A DNA stretch of 64,000 nucleotides from Oscillospiraceae bacterium (GTDB taxonomy: Bacteria; Bacillota_A; Clostridia; Oscillospirales; WRJC01): NCBI GenBank assembly GCA_009782405.1, contig WRJC01000014.1, forward strand, positions 7,655 through 71,654. The letters run 5' to 3'. Below, in pieces: positions 16,464-25,542 of the stretch. Each line of letters begins with the position of its first letter. Positions within the stretch are counted from its first letter, which is position 1. A program made the translations under genes and the position numbers. Below the pieces are notes generated by a model. That model worked only from the letters and a program-made list of their open reading frames with translations. It was not told where the DNA came from and did no database searches.

Positions 16464-17740
16464 CCGAAGATATAAAAAGCGCCTTTATCTCGCAGTTGAA
16501 AGCCGAAATTCAAAATCACGCCGATTTGACCAATATGAGCGACGACGAAATACGCGAAACGACAAAGAAATTGATCGAGGATAAAGCGGATCAAGCGCGG
16601 TCAAACGATCAAAACACTTATTTTGAGCTCTCTTCTTTGAATTTCAAGGAAAAATGTTTCATCGCAAATGCGGTTTTTGATTCCATACGCGGGCTGGGAG
16701 TGCTCGGCCAGATCGTAAACGATCCGGATATCACAGAAGTGATGATAAACGGATATAAAGACATTTTCATAGAAAAATCGGGGCGGCTGTTTAAAATGGA
16801 CAAGCAATTCGAAAGCCGCCGCGAACTGGAGATCATCATAACGAAGTTCGTCTCAAAAGTGGGCAGGGCCGTAAACGAGAGCGAACCCATCGTGGATGTG
16901 CGCCTCGAAGACGGGTCGAGGGTGAACGTGGTTACTTTCCCGGTGGCTTTGGATGGGCCTATTGTCACCATCAGGCGATTCCCGAAAGAAGCGATGACCA
17001 TCGAAAAGCTGGTGGCTTACGGTTCTTTTGGACCCGAATTGGCGGAAATACTCGAAATGTTGGTTTTGGCGAAATACAATATTTTCATAAGCGGAGGGAC
17101 GGGCAGCGGCAAAACTTCTTTATTGAACGCATTGTCAAATTTCATCCCTCGCGACGAGCGCATTATAACAATTGAAGATTCTGCGGAACTTCAAATAAAA
17201 AACATAGACAATTTGGTGCGCCTCGAAACAAAAAATGCCGGCCCTGACGGAAAAGGCGCGATACCCATGCGGGAATTGATAAAAACCGCTTTGCGCATGC
17301 GGCCGGAGAGGATCGTCGTCGGGGAAGTGCGCGGAGCGGAAGCGCTGGATATGCTGCAGGCCATGAACACGGGCCACGACGGTTCGCTTTCCACAGGCCA
17401 CGCAAATTCCACATACGATATGCTGAGCCGATTGGAGACGATGGTGCTGCAGGGCTCGGAAGGATTGCCGTTGGAAGCCATACGCCAGCAGATAGCTTCG
17501 GCGGTGGATATCATAATCCATCTTTCGCGTTTGCGCGACAAAAGCCGAAAAACGATGGAGATAGCCGAAGTTATCGGATATGACGCAGAAAAGCGTAGAA
17601 TCGCGACAAATATTTTGTATGAGTTCCGCGAAAACGAAAAAAGCACAAAGACCATAGTTTCAGGTTCGCTCGCCCGCACAAAAAATCCAATGAAAAACAT
17701 CCAAAAACTCGAAAACGCGGGAATAAACAAAGTGATTTGA
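16460..17740 (+). CDS. tadA: Tad pilus motor ATPase TadA/CpaF
   Basis: A 426-residue type II/IV secretion ATPase that drives pilin assembly at the inner face of the membrane. It has an N-terminal helical domain, Walker A S-G-G-T-G-S-G-K-T-S near residue 215, an Asp box, Walker B R-P-E-R-I-V-V-G-E-V-R, and the His box G-H-D-G-S-L-S-T-G-H-A-N-S. The start overlaps the tadZ stop by 4 bp. The length matches CpaF/TadA. Its membrane partners follow at once. Confidence 0.96.
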   Translation: MTEDIKSAFISQLKAEIQNHADLTNMSDDEIRETTKKLIEDKADQARSNDQNTYFELSSLNFKEKCFIANAVFDSIRGLGVLGQIVNDPDITEVMINGYKDIFIEKSGRLFKMDKQFESRRELEIIITKFVSKVGRAVNESEPIVDVRLEDGSRVNVVTFPVALDGPIVTIRRFPKEAMTIEKLVAYGSFGPELAEILEMLVLAKYNIFISGGTGSGKTSLLNALSNFIPRDERIITIEDSAELQIKNIDNLVRLETKNAGPDGKGAIPMRELIKTALRMRPERIVVGEVRGAEALDMLQAMNTGHDGSLSTGHANSTYDMLSRLETMVLQGSEGLPLEAIRQQIASAVDIIIHLSRLRDKSRKTMEIAEVIGYDAEKRRIATNILYEFRENEKSTKTIVSGSLARTKNPMKNIQKLENAGINKVI

Positions 17741-17758
17741 ATGTAGGGGGACAAAAAT

Positions 17759-18502
17759 ATGCCGGATTATACAGTGGATAATTCGGGGCCGCTCGGCCAT
17801 GCTGCCGCTTTTGCCAAAGGGTTTTTGATTGGGTTTGCGGCGCTGTTCGTATTTTACAAAATTTTGCCGCTTTCGCTTGCCGGAGGAGGCATTTACGGAA
17901 TCGCCAATATTTTTGTTTCTTCCGGAAAAGCCATCGCCAAACGCAAAAACAGATTGCGGCTCCAGTTTTTCGATTTGCTGGAATCCATGTCCGTGGCGAT
18001 GAAAGCGGGAAACCCGCCTTCGAGAGCCTTGGAAAGCGCCAGGGCCGATTTGGCTTTGATTTATCCCGAAAACAGCGATATAATCAAAGAACTCGATATA
18101 ATCATAGGAAAGTTCGACAATGCGGTTCCTTTGTCCGAAATATTTTCGGATTTCGCAAAACGCAGCGGCCTCGAAGACATAGCCGGTTTCGCTTCGGTTT
18201 ACGCCACCATCGAAGGAAAATCGAGCCGCTCAAATGAAATTGTGCGCGAAACGCAGCAGATCATCGCCGACAAAATGGAAATAGAAATGGAAATCGACAC
18301 CATGATGGCTTCGGCGAAAACCGAAGTGAATATAATGCTCATTTTGCCGCTTGTGATTTTGGGGATTGTCAGCTATGCGGGGGCCGGGTTCATGGATGTG
18401 ATCTACAGCGGCGCACCGGGCCGCATAGTGGCAACCGGAGGGCTTGCGCTTTTTGTCGCCAGCTATATAATGGCGCGAATATTTTCCAACATAAAGCTAT
18501 AG
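17759..18502 (+). CDS. tadB: Tad inner membrane platform protein TadB
   Basis: A 247-residue type II secretion system F-domain protein. There is a membrane segment near residues 25-45, a cytoplasmic helical GspF domain (about 65-185) with the typical S-M-S-V-A-M-K-A-G start, and two C-terminal membrane segments. It docks the TadA ATPase at the membrane. AGGGGG precedes the ATG. TadC follows after 12 nt. Confidence 0.9.
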   Translation: MPDYTVDNSGPLGHAAAFAKGFLIGFAALFVFYKILPLSLAGGGIYGIANIFVSSGKAIAKRKNRLRLQFFDLLESMSVAMKAGNPPSRALESARADLALIYPENSDIIKELDIIIGKFDNAVPLSEIFSDFAKRSGLEDIAGFASVYATIEGKSSRSNEIVRETQQIIADKMEIEMEIDTMMASAKTEVNIMLILPLVILGIVSYAGAGFMDVIYSGAPGRIVATGGLALFVASYIMARIFSNIKL

Positions 18503-18514
18503 AGGTATTTTAAT

Positions 18515-19570
18515 ATGCTTTTTTGTTTTTTGGTTTTGGCGACGGTCATGGCAGCGGTTTGGTTTTTGTTTTTGGGAATGGCGGAAAAAGAGGATTGGAT
18601 CGCCGCCGCTTATAACAAAGTGCTGGACAATTTGACCATGAAAGAAAAACTGCGCGCGAAACACGGAAAAAGGTTAAAAAAATTATCCGAATATCGCGGT
18701 TTTTCCGCTTTGTTTTTAAAAATTCCGCCTCTGCGGGGATTCGAAAAAAAAATCGCCGTCCTCGAGGCAAAAAACAAGTTGCTGCAAAAAGGAAATCTCA
18801 GGAATCTCGGAATAATGGACATTCCGGGATATGTGTTTGTCAGAAAATTTGAAATTATCGGAAAGGGAACCATGCACAAAACGATTTTTTCGAACAGTTT
18901 CGAATTATACGGCAAAAAACACGCCGGGCACAAAACCCTGCAATTGTTGGCAAGAATTTTTTCCTATTGGGCAATCGGAATGGCTTTTTCGCTCATTATC
19001 GGGAGCATTGCCATGGGTTTCGGGAAAATGGAAGCGGGAATGGGAATTTCGGCCGTTGGGACTGCGCTTGCGTTTGTTTCGTCATATGCCGTATACGACG
19101 ATCTATGCGACCGTGTGAAAAAACGCAGGGAAGACATAATACGCCAATTTCCGAATATAGCTTCAAAATTGGCTCTTTTGGTCGCATCCGGAATGATCAT
19201 GGAAAAAGCCTGGAAAGAAACCGCTTACAGCCAAAATTTTGAATTGTACAAAGAAATGCAAAAAACATCCGAGCAACTCGACAATTTGGTAAGCCCCGAG
19301 GAAGCCTATGGGGAATTCATCAGGCGCTGCAACACCAAGGAAACCGCCAAGCTCGCTTCGGCGATAACCCAGAATCTTTCCAAAGGAAATGCGGAATTGA
19401 GTTTCCTTTTAAAAACGATAGCGAAAGAAGCGTGGCTGGAAAGGCGGCACAACGCGAAAAGGGATGCGGAAAAAGCGAGTTCCAAACTTATGATACCGAC
19501 GATACTTTTGTTTTTGGCGATACTTGTCATTATAATGGTGCCCGTAGTCATGAATTTGACCTTTTTATAG
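18515..19570 (+). CDS. tadC: Tad inner membrane platform protein TadC
   Basis: A 351-residue F-domain protein paired with TadB. It has an N-terminal membrane segment, a basic cytoplasmic region, two central membrane segments (about 145-195), a GspF-like helical domain (about 205-320: F-P-N-I-A-S-K-L-A-L-L-V-A-S-G-M) and a C-terminal membrane segment. TadB and TadC together form the platform on which pilins are extruded. It lies in the middle of the Tad operon. Confidence 0.9.
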   Translation: MLFCFLVLATVMAAVWFLFLGMAEKEDWIAAAYNKVLDNLTMKEKLRAKHGKRLKKLSEYRGFSALFLKIPPLRGFEKKIAVLEAKNKLLQKGNLRNLGIMDIPGYVFVRKFEIIGKGTMHKTIFSNSFELYGKKHAGHKTLQLLARIFSYWAIGMAFSLIIGSIAMGFGKMEAGMGISAVGTALAFVSSYAVYDDLCDRVKKRREDIIRQFPNIASKLALLVASGMIMEKAWKETAYSQNFELYKEMQKTSEQLDNLVSPEEAYGEFIRRCNTKETAKLASAITQNLSKGNAELSFLLKTIAKEAWLERRHNAKRDAEKASSKLMIPTILLFLAILVIIMVPVVMNLTFL

Positions 19571-19608
19571 CGATTTTTCAAAGATTTTCAAAGAAAGGAG
19601 GGTTTTTA

Positions 19609-19830
19609 ATGTTGGACAAAATATCTAAGCTCCCTTTGGCGGCAAAGTATGCATTCATCGGATTTTTGGCAAATCTGAAAAACGACGAGCGCGGGTTGTC
19701 CGGGGTAGTCGTAGCTGTTTTGCTGATTTTAATCGCAGTGTTGGCGGTGGTTTTGATCTGGGGTTTTCTCAGCGGGTGGCTCGAAGAATTATGGAACCGG
19801 ATAATCGGGGAAACGGCAGGTATTTCATGA
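19609..19830 (+). CDS. Flp1-like type IVb pilin (probable major pilin)
   Basis: A 73-residue protein: a short positively charged leader, then D-E-R-G-L-S-G followed by a 25-residue hydrophobic stretch and a short polar tail. This is the layout of Flp/Flp1-like pilins, which the TadV peptidase cuts after a glycine before the hydrophobic helix. The usual glutamate a few residues into the mature helix is missing (V-V-V-A here). AAGGAGGG 6-7 nt upstream of the ATG predicts strong translation, as expected for a structural subunit. It sits between tadC and the pseudopilin genes. Confidence 0.8.
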   Translation: MLDKISKLPLAAKYAFIGFLANLKNDERGLSGVVVAVLLILIAVLAVVLIWGFLSGWLEELWNRIIGETAGIS

Positions 19831-19871
19831 TCTGACAAAAATGAAAGACAAAAAGGGAGGAGGCGGCCGTT

Positions 19872-20531
19872 TTGTCTGAAATTGAAAAAATTATCGGCGA
19901 TGAAAATGGAGACGCTGTAGTCGAAGCGGCCATCATTTTCCCGATTGTGGCCTTGATTTTTGCCGCGCTCGTTTTGGTTTCCATGTATCTTCCGGCCAGG
20001 GCTTCGCTCCAAAAATCCACTCAGCGGGCCGCAACCGCCATGGCGGCCGAAAAAGGGGATACATGGCTGTTTTTTGATGATGAAAATATGGAATATTATT
20101 GGGTGGACGATATAAGCGAATTGGGCGGCATTTATGACGATTTGCAAAAACCCGCTTCCATTTGGGGAGACATTGCCCACAAAACCGAGATGATCGTCAA
20201 AAAAACGGAAGAGGGCAGCCTTGTTTTGAATTCCGGGAATTTGAGCGTTAATTGCGAAATATCAAATTGCATAATTTACAAGGAAATAATGGTTACGGCC
20301 ATCCGGAACATTCAAATTCCCATCGATTTGTCTTTCATCGGGTTCCCAAAGCAAATTGCGATCACGGTGAGTTCATGCGCCGCAATCCAAAATGGAGACG
20401 AATTCATCCGCGAAATGGGTTTGGCCGGGAAATTTGCCGAATATATATGGGAAAAATACGGTCTCGCCGACTTAAAGGAAAGCATTTGCGATTCGCTGAA
20501 TGAAACCATTTCGTTTATGGACTGGAAATGA
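19872..20531 (+). CDS. tadE: TadE-like pseudopilin
   Basis: A 219-residue protein. The N-terminus D-E-N-G-D-A-V-V-E-A-A-I-I-F-P is the TadE signature, with cleavage expected near the glycine and the conserved V-E-x-A and proline in the membrane helix. A globular extracellular domain of about 170 residues follows. The start is TTG at 19872 after GGGAGGAGG. Minor pseudopilins of this type prime or cap the Flp fibre. Confidence 0.85.
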   Translation: MSEIEKIIGDENGDAVVEAAIIFPIVALIFAALVLVSMYLPARASLQKSTQRAATAMAAEKGDTWLFFDDENMEYYWVDDISELGGIYDDLQKPASIWGDIAHKTEMIVKKTEEGSLVLNSGNLSVNCEISNCIIYKEIMVTAIRNIQIPIDLSFIGFPKQIAITVSSCAAIQNGDEFIREMGLAGKFAEYIWEKYGLADLKESICDSLNETISFMDWK

Positions 20532-20552
20532 TGAAATAATGGGGGAAAAGAT

Positions 20553-23096
20553 ATGCGCGGCTTTTTGGGGAATTCAAAAGGCGCTTTGACCGTTTTCGTG
20601 ACGATGCTTTTGATTCCCGCGATACTTGTGAGCGGAACTGCAGTCGATTTGGCGCGAATATATACGGCTAAGAGCATCATCCAGGACGCAAACCAATTGG
20701 CCGCCAACGCCGCGCTTTCGCAATATGACAAGCTGCTCAACGAACTTTACGGGCTTTTTGGCATTATGTCGGAAGATCAGCAACTCGCCGAAATGATAAA
20801 CGAATATATAGAGGTTTCGATTTTCGGCGAAGACCGGCATGAAAAGGGGCTTGGCACATTTCAATTGTTTTACGGCTCTGTTTTTGGCGAATCCGAGATT
20901 TCGTTCGAAGAAAATAAAAATTTGAAAAATCCGGGCGTTTTGCGGCGGCAAATCGAGGAATATATGAAATTCCGGGGGCCTGTCGTCATTTCGCAGGAAT
21001 TTTTCGGCGAATTTGAAAAAGTCATGTTAGGCGAGGATCTGGAAATCATAAAAGGCAAAATGGCCATAGATGAATTGACAGGGGAAATAACTGAAAAATA
21101 CAGGGAATTATACATAGCTGTAATCGAAGCGGACAAATGCAAGTCGGTTATCGGCGTGGGCAGTTTCGGATCTGTCTCAGCTTCGCTCACTGCCATAAGG
21201 GAACAATTCGCCGATTTGAAAAATTGTTATGAAAGCTGGCAGAATGCGGAAGAAGATTCAGACGAAAAAACGAAATATGAAGAAAAATGTTACGGGATAC
21301 TGCAAAAAATAAGGCAGCTCACGACCGGAGGCTATCCGCGCCTGAGCAACTGGACAGACGGCAAGCGCGATGCATCCGATACATGGATCCCCGGGCACTG
21401 GAATACGCAAAATACCACCGTGGTCGGGCTTGTAAACAACATCGCGAATGCGAAAGCCAAAGCCGAAAATTTCAAAGAAATGTTTCAGGCAGTAACGGAT
21501 ATCGCGCAGGAGATTGATGTCCTTAGGTTTGAATTCAAAGCTAAAATCGACGATTTGGAAAACAAACTCCAAAACGGTTCATGCGATGAAAGCTTGAAAA
21601 ACGGAATATTGGGCAAAACCGGAAATCCGCCCAAATCTTTGATCGAGCGTTACCGCGAAGCCATAAAATGGGATGTGGGAGCGTTGGCGCAAAAATATCA
21701 GACTGCGGGGAATCTATATATCGAAGAAGTGAAAAATATGCTCGATGGGGTAAAATACAGGGATGCCACCGATGATTCAGCCGGAGGCTTGAGCATTTCG
21801 GCGCTTTCCGGAATTGATATGTCCATAGCTCCGCAAGCGGCGCATTTCGCGGGTTTTGCCGACGTGACATATCATTTGCCCAAAGGGTTCATAAAATTTT
21901 CCGGGTTGGAAGATACGGGAGTTTATGTCTCCGGTTGGGAGGAAAACGGCGAATTTTTCGGCGAACTGCAAAATTTGCAAAACGGCGCAGGGGGCAAAAC
22001 GATAAATTTTGACGGTTCTGAAAATTTCGAGAGCAGTTATGCGGAACAAAAGCAACGGGATATAGCGGAAAATTTTTTGAAAATCATCGAACAAGCGTAC
22101 AGAAACCAAAAAAGCGAACCCAAAGGGGCAAAATATATAGGCGGCGCGGCAACTTTTGTCGCAATGGATTTAAGCATATCCGATATTTTTGAATTGTACA
22201 ACCAAACGCTCGATGAAGGCATAATCGATGTTTTTGCCGATCCGGAAAAAAGTTTGAAGGAAGCGGCTGAATATATTTTGCTGTTGGCTTACGACACTTC
22301 GATTTTTTCCAATTACATCACGTCGAAGCCGGGCGAAAATGCAGCCGAAAAATCCATTTCCGGAGTGCCGTTCGGTACAAGCGTAAATTATTTCTACCAA
22401 TCCGAATGGGAGTATATCTATAACGGCAGCGATAGCGCCGAAGAAAATTTGGATGCGGTGGCAAAACTGTTGTTCATTATCAGGCTTATATGCAATTATG
22501 TTTCGGTTTTTGAAATATCCGAAATCACGGATATAGTATCGTCAATACAGGAAGCCTTTTCTTTTCCCCTGCTCGGGGTCGAATTGGGCGAAATTGCGAG
22601 ATTGGCTTTGATTTCCGCTGAAAGCGTAGCCGACCTTGCGGCGCTTCGAAGCGGGCATAAAGTCCCTTTGACAAAAAAAGACAATGAATGGGTTTGCCTT
22701 CCCGGCCCGAATTTGGCGGACATAACAAAAAACGCAAATGGGGATTATTACAAAAACACAAACGGAATTACGTACTCGAAATATATGATCTATTTTTTGA
22801 CGGCGGGGCAAACGCTTAAAGAAGGGGATCTCTTGCTGGAGCGGTCCGCGCAGTTGATCGAATGGAACATGATAAATTACAAAAACAAAATAAACGCCGA
22901 TGAAACCAAAATGTCCGAAGAATTGAAAAAAGCGGGCAGATTCAGCTTGGAGAAACGCAATACGGATTTTCAGATAACCACAATTGTAGATATGCGGATG
23001 CTGTTTTTGTCGATGCCGTTTGCCCAAAAAGGATTAAACGGCGTTGTCCCCCCAAAAACCATGCGATTCGCCGTCACCGATTGCCGGGGGTATTGA
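20553..23096 (+). CDS. Large Tad-associated surface protein (DUF5702-like)
   Basis: An 847-residue protein. The N-terminal S-K-G-A-L-T-V-F-V-T-M-L-L-I-P-A segment is a TadG/DUF5702-type membrane helix, followed by A-V-D-L-A-R-I-Y and A-N-Q-L-A-A-N-A-A-L-S as in proteins of clostridial Tad loci. The remainder is a long extracytoplasmic region, helical and rich in glutamate and lysine, with no enzyme motif visible. It probably forms part of the pilus tip or envelope-spanning assembly, by analogy with TadG. Genes before and after it are TadE-like, 21 and 4 nt away. Confidence 0.8.
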   Translation: MRGFLGNSKGALTVFVTMLLIPAILVSGTAVDLARIYTAKSIIQDANQLAANAALSQYDKLLNELYGLFGIMSEDQQLAEMINEYIEVSIFGEDRHEKGLGTFQLFYGSVFGESEISFEENKNLKNPGVLRRQIEEYMKFRGPVVISQEFFGEFEKVMLGEDLEIIKGKMAIDELTGEITEKYRELYIAVIEADKCKSVIGVGSFGSVSASLTAIREQFADLKNCYESWQNAEEDSDEKTKYEEKCYGILQKIRQLTTGGYPRLSNWTDGKRDASDTWIPGHWNTQNTTVVGLVNNIANAKAKAENFKEMFQAVTDIAQEIDVLRFEFKAKIDDLENKLQNGSCDESLKNGILGKTGNPPKSLIERYREAIKWDVGALAQKYQTAGNLYIEEVKNMLDGVKYRDATDDSAGGLSISALSGIDMSIAPQAAHFAGFADVTYHLPKGFIKFSGLEDTGVYVSGWEENGEFFGELQNLQNGAGGKTINFDGSENFESSYAEQKQRDIAENFLKIIEQAYRNQKSEPKGAKYIGGAATFVAMDLSISDIFELYNQTLDEGIIDVFADPEKSLKEAAEYILLLAYDTSIFSNYITSKPGENAAEKSISGVPFGTSVNYFYQSEWEYIYNGSDSAEENLDAVAKLLFIIRLICNYVSVFEISEITDIVSSIQEAFSFPLLGVELGEIARLALISAESVADLAALRSGHKVPLTKKDNEWVCLPGPNLADITKNANGDYYKNTNGITYSKYMIYFLTAGQTLKEGDLLLERSAQLIEWNMINYKNKINADETKMSEELKKAGRFSLEKRNTDFQITTIVDMRMLFLSMPFAQKGLNGVVPPKTMRFAVTDCRGY

Positions 23097-23100
23097 TAAC

Positions 23101-23652
23101 ATGAAAAAAAACATAACGGACGAAAAAGCATATATAACAATCGAAACACTCGGGACATTCATTCCGTTTGTGCTTCTTGTGGTTTCCATACTCAGCCTTG
23201 TGAATATCGTGACGGTTCAAACGCGCTTGCATTATGCGCTCACCCAAACGGCAAATACCATTTCGGTGTATGGCTTTATGGATCCCGGCGAACAAGCGGC
23301 CGGAACTTTGGAAGAAACCATAAGCCGCATGATAGATTATGCAGCCGGCAAATCAAAATATCCGCCGGAAGCGTTGGCCCGAAAACTGATCGAAAAATAT
23401 TTGGCCAATGGAAGCGTCGGAGGCGGGGAATATCTTAAAAGCGCGAATGTGATCGGCGGTTTAAACGGGTTGGAATTTTGCGATTTCGATTTTTTGACGG
23501 AAGAAAACGGCGAAGTTTCGCTATCGATAGAATATGAGATAGAATACAAGTTTGGAATTTTGCCTTTACCTTTTGAACCAAAGCTCAAAGTCACCCAACA
23601 GGTTAAAACAAAAGCATGGCAAGGAGGGGCGGGGGATGGATACGAATGGTGA
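23101..23652 (+). CDS. Second TadE/TadF-like pseudopilin
   Basis: A 183-residue protein with a short basic leader, D-E-K-A-Y-I-T-I-E-T-L-G-T-F-I-P-F and a hydrophobic helix to about residue 35. This is a TadE/TadF-like N-terminus in which the processing glycine is replaced by alanine or lies elsewhere. An extracytoplasmic domain follows. The ATG at 23101 is 4 nt after the previous stop, and the gene end overlaps the next start. It is a likely minor pilin of the same machine. Confidence 0.75.
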   Translation: MKKNITDEKAYITIETLGTFIPFVLLVVSILSLVNIVTVQTRLHYALTQTANTISVYGFMDPGEQAAGTLEETISRMIDYAAGKSKYPPEALARKLIEKYLANGSVGGGEYLKSANVIGGLNGLEFCDFDFLTEENGEVSLSIEYEIEYKFGILPLPFEPKLKVTQQVKTKAWQGGAGDGYEW

Positions 23653-24197
23653 AAAATATGGATAAAATAAAACCGATGCTTGTATATTCGGCGCTTCCCG
23701 CAATAGCCGCGGTTCTGTTTTTTTTGCGCATGGGCAAAACGGATATGTTTGTTTTGCTCCGGTTTGAACTTGTCGCCGCATTCGGATATGTGGCTTCGGT
23801 TTATGATTTCAAATCCAAAAAAATACCCAACAAACTGATAGCCGCGATGATTTTTGCATGGGCGACGGCAATGGCCCCGATGCTGTTTTTGGATGGCGAT
23901 TCGGCGATTTTAATTTTGAGGGAATCGGCGCTCGGTTTTTTGGCAGGCGGAGGCTTGTTTTTGTTTGTATATCTCGTAAGCCGCAAGGGGCTTGGGGGAG
24001 GAGATGTGAAATTTATGGCTGCTGCGGGACTGTATGTCGGTTTTTCCGGGATATTTTCCGCCATGCTTTTCGGTTCTGTTTTCGCCGCCCTATTTGGATC
24101 CGCGCTGTTGGTTTTAAAAAAAATCGGGCGCAAAGACTCGATGCCTTTGGCCCCGTTTCTTTATGCGGGCATATTGCTGACGATATTTTTTATATGA
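23646..24197 (+). CDS. tadV: Prepilin peptidase TadV/CpaA (A24 family)
   Basis: A 183-residue integral membrane aspartic protease that should remove the leaders of the Flp and TadE-like prepilins. About six membrane segments are predicted. The two catalytic aspartates are in V-Y-D-F-K-S-K-K-I-P-N (near residue 50) and G-L-G-G-G-D-V-K-F (near residue 120). There is no N-terminal methyltransferase domain, as usual for TadV. The exact start is uncertain: ATG 23646 overlaps the previous stop and ATG 23658 is an alternative. Confidence 0.88.
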   Translation: MVKNMDKIKPMLVYSALPAIAAVLFFLRMGKTDMFVLLRFELVAAFGYVASVYDFKSKKIPNKLIAAMIFAWATAMAPMLFLDGDSAILILRESALGFLAGGGLFLFVYLVSRKGLGGGDVKFMAAAGLYVGFSGIFSAMLFGSVFAALFGSALLVLKKIGRKDSMPLAPFLYAGILLTIFFI

Positions 24198-24211
24198 TTG
24201 GGGGGGTTTTT

Positions 24212-25525
24212 TTGAAAAACGCGAAAAGGATATTTTTGACTTCCGGATTTTTGCTTTTGCTTGTTGTTTCATGGGCTGTAGCTCTAAGCGCCAAATCCGA
24301 AAACGAAAAGCAAAGCGAACTCATAGAACAGGCCAAGGGATATATGGAAGATGAAATATATATTTTAGCCGTCGCGCTTTTGGAAGAAGCTTCAGGATAT
24401 AAAGCGAAATACACGTTCGATGCCGAAGAAATTTTGAAAAAAGCTTACAAAAAGCTCATCGACCAAAGAGGATACCGCCGCAAATATATAGAATTGCTTG
24501 AAAAACAGATGAAACGAAAAGAAGCAACGCCCGAAATTTTTTTGGAAGCGGCCGAATTTTATCTCGGCGATTCGAACCTCGGCGATGCGCTTTCTGCGCT
24601 TCGGGAGGGGATTAGTAAAAGCGGAGATGAAAATCTCGTCGTTTTGTATGAAAACAACCGATATAAATATAATATGGGCTATAGCGTTTACGAAGAGTTG
24701 ACCGACATTTTCGGGAATACCATCGGCGTAAAAATCGGGGAATTTTGGGGGATCGCGAATTCTGACGGCACGCTCAGGATTCCATGCGAATACGAAAAAA
24801 TCAGCACATACAGTTCGGACAGGGCGATCGTGAAAAAAGACGGGGAAATTTTTGCCGTGGACATAAACAACAACCGGCTCGCTCTGTTAAAACAGCAAAT
24901 CGAGGATTTCGGCAATTTTTCCGAAGAGAGGATCGGTTTGCTGACAGGCGAAGGCTGGAAACGCGCTTCCGGCGAATTTGAATTGGGAAGCCATGTCTTT
25001 GAACAAATCGGCACATACAGCGGAGGTTACGCCGCCGCCAAGCAGGGCGGAAAGTGGGGAGTCATCGACCTTGCGGAAAAATGGCTGATTTCACCCGATT
25101 ATGACGGAATAATAATGGACGAACTCGGAAAATGCTTTTCCCGGGGGGCTGTATTCGTCAAAAAAAATGAAGCCGTATATCTGTTTTTGGATGGAAAGCA
25201 AGCGGGCGAAAATTTTTATGAAGATGCCAAGCCTTTTGGAAAGGAAGGGTATGCCGCCGTGAAAAAAAACGGCTTATGGGGCTTTATCGATAATTCCGGC
25301 GAATTGAAAATCGAATATGGATACGAAGATGCATTGTCTTTCGGGCAGCATTTGGCGGCAGTAAAGCAAGGGGACTATTGGGGATATATAAATCTATACG
25401 GCGATATTGCGATAAAACCGATTTTTTTGAAAGCGAAAAGCTTTTCGGAAGGAAGCGCTCCTGTTTTGACAGAACGCGGCTGGCGGTTCATATCTCTTTT
25501 CGAATATAAATCAATGGGAAAGTAA
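24212..25525 (+). CDS. Membrane-anchored WG-repeat protein
   Basis: A 437-residue protein with one N-terminal signal-anchor helix (residues about 8-28), a TPR-like helical region (about 30-150) and a C-terminal beta-rich part with at least four WG repeats (K-W-G-V-I-D, L-W-G-F-I-D, Y-W-G-Y-I-N, F-W-G-I-A-N). WG repeats are presumed binding modules. I favour the TTG at 24212, with GGGGGGG 5-6 nt upstream; an ATG at 24194 overlapping the tadV stop is the alternative. Its place in the Tad operon suggests a surface or assembly-associated adaptor. Confidence 0.75.
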   Translation: MKNAKRIFLTSGFLLLLVVSWAVALSAKSENEKQSELIEQAKGYMEDEIYILAVALLEEASGYKAKYTFDAEEILKKAYKKLIDQRGYRRKYIELLEKQMKRKEATPEIFLEAAEFYLGDSNLGDALSALREGISKSGDENLVVLYENNRYKYNMGYSVYEELTDIFGNTIGVKIGEFWGIANSDGTLRIPCEYEKISTYSSDRAIVKKDGEIFAVDINNNRLALLKQQIEDFGNFSEERIGLLTGEGWKRASGEFELGSHVFEQIGTYSGGYAAAKQGGKWGVIDLAEKWLISPDYDGIIMDELGKCFSRGAVFVKKNEAVYLFLDGKQAGENFYEDAKPFGKEGYAAVKKNGLWGFIDNSGELKIEYGYEDALSFGQHLAAVKQGDYWGYINLYGDIAIKPIFLKAKSFSEGSAPVLTERGWRFISLFEYKSMGK

Positions 25526-25542
25526 TGAATGGAGGGGTTTTT

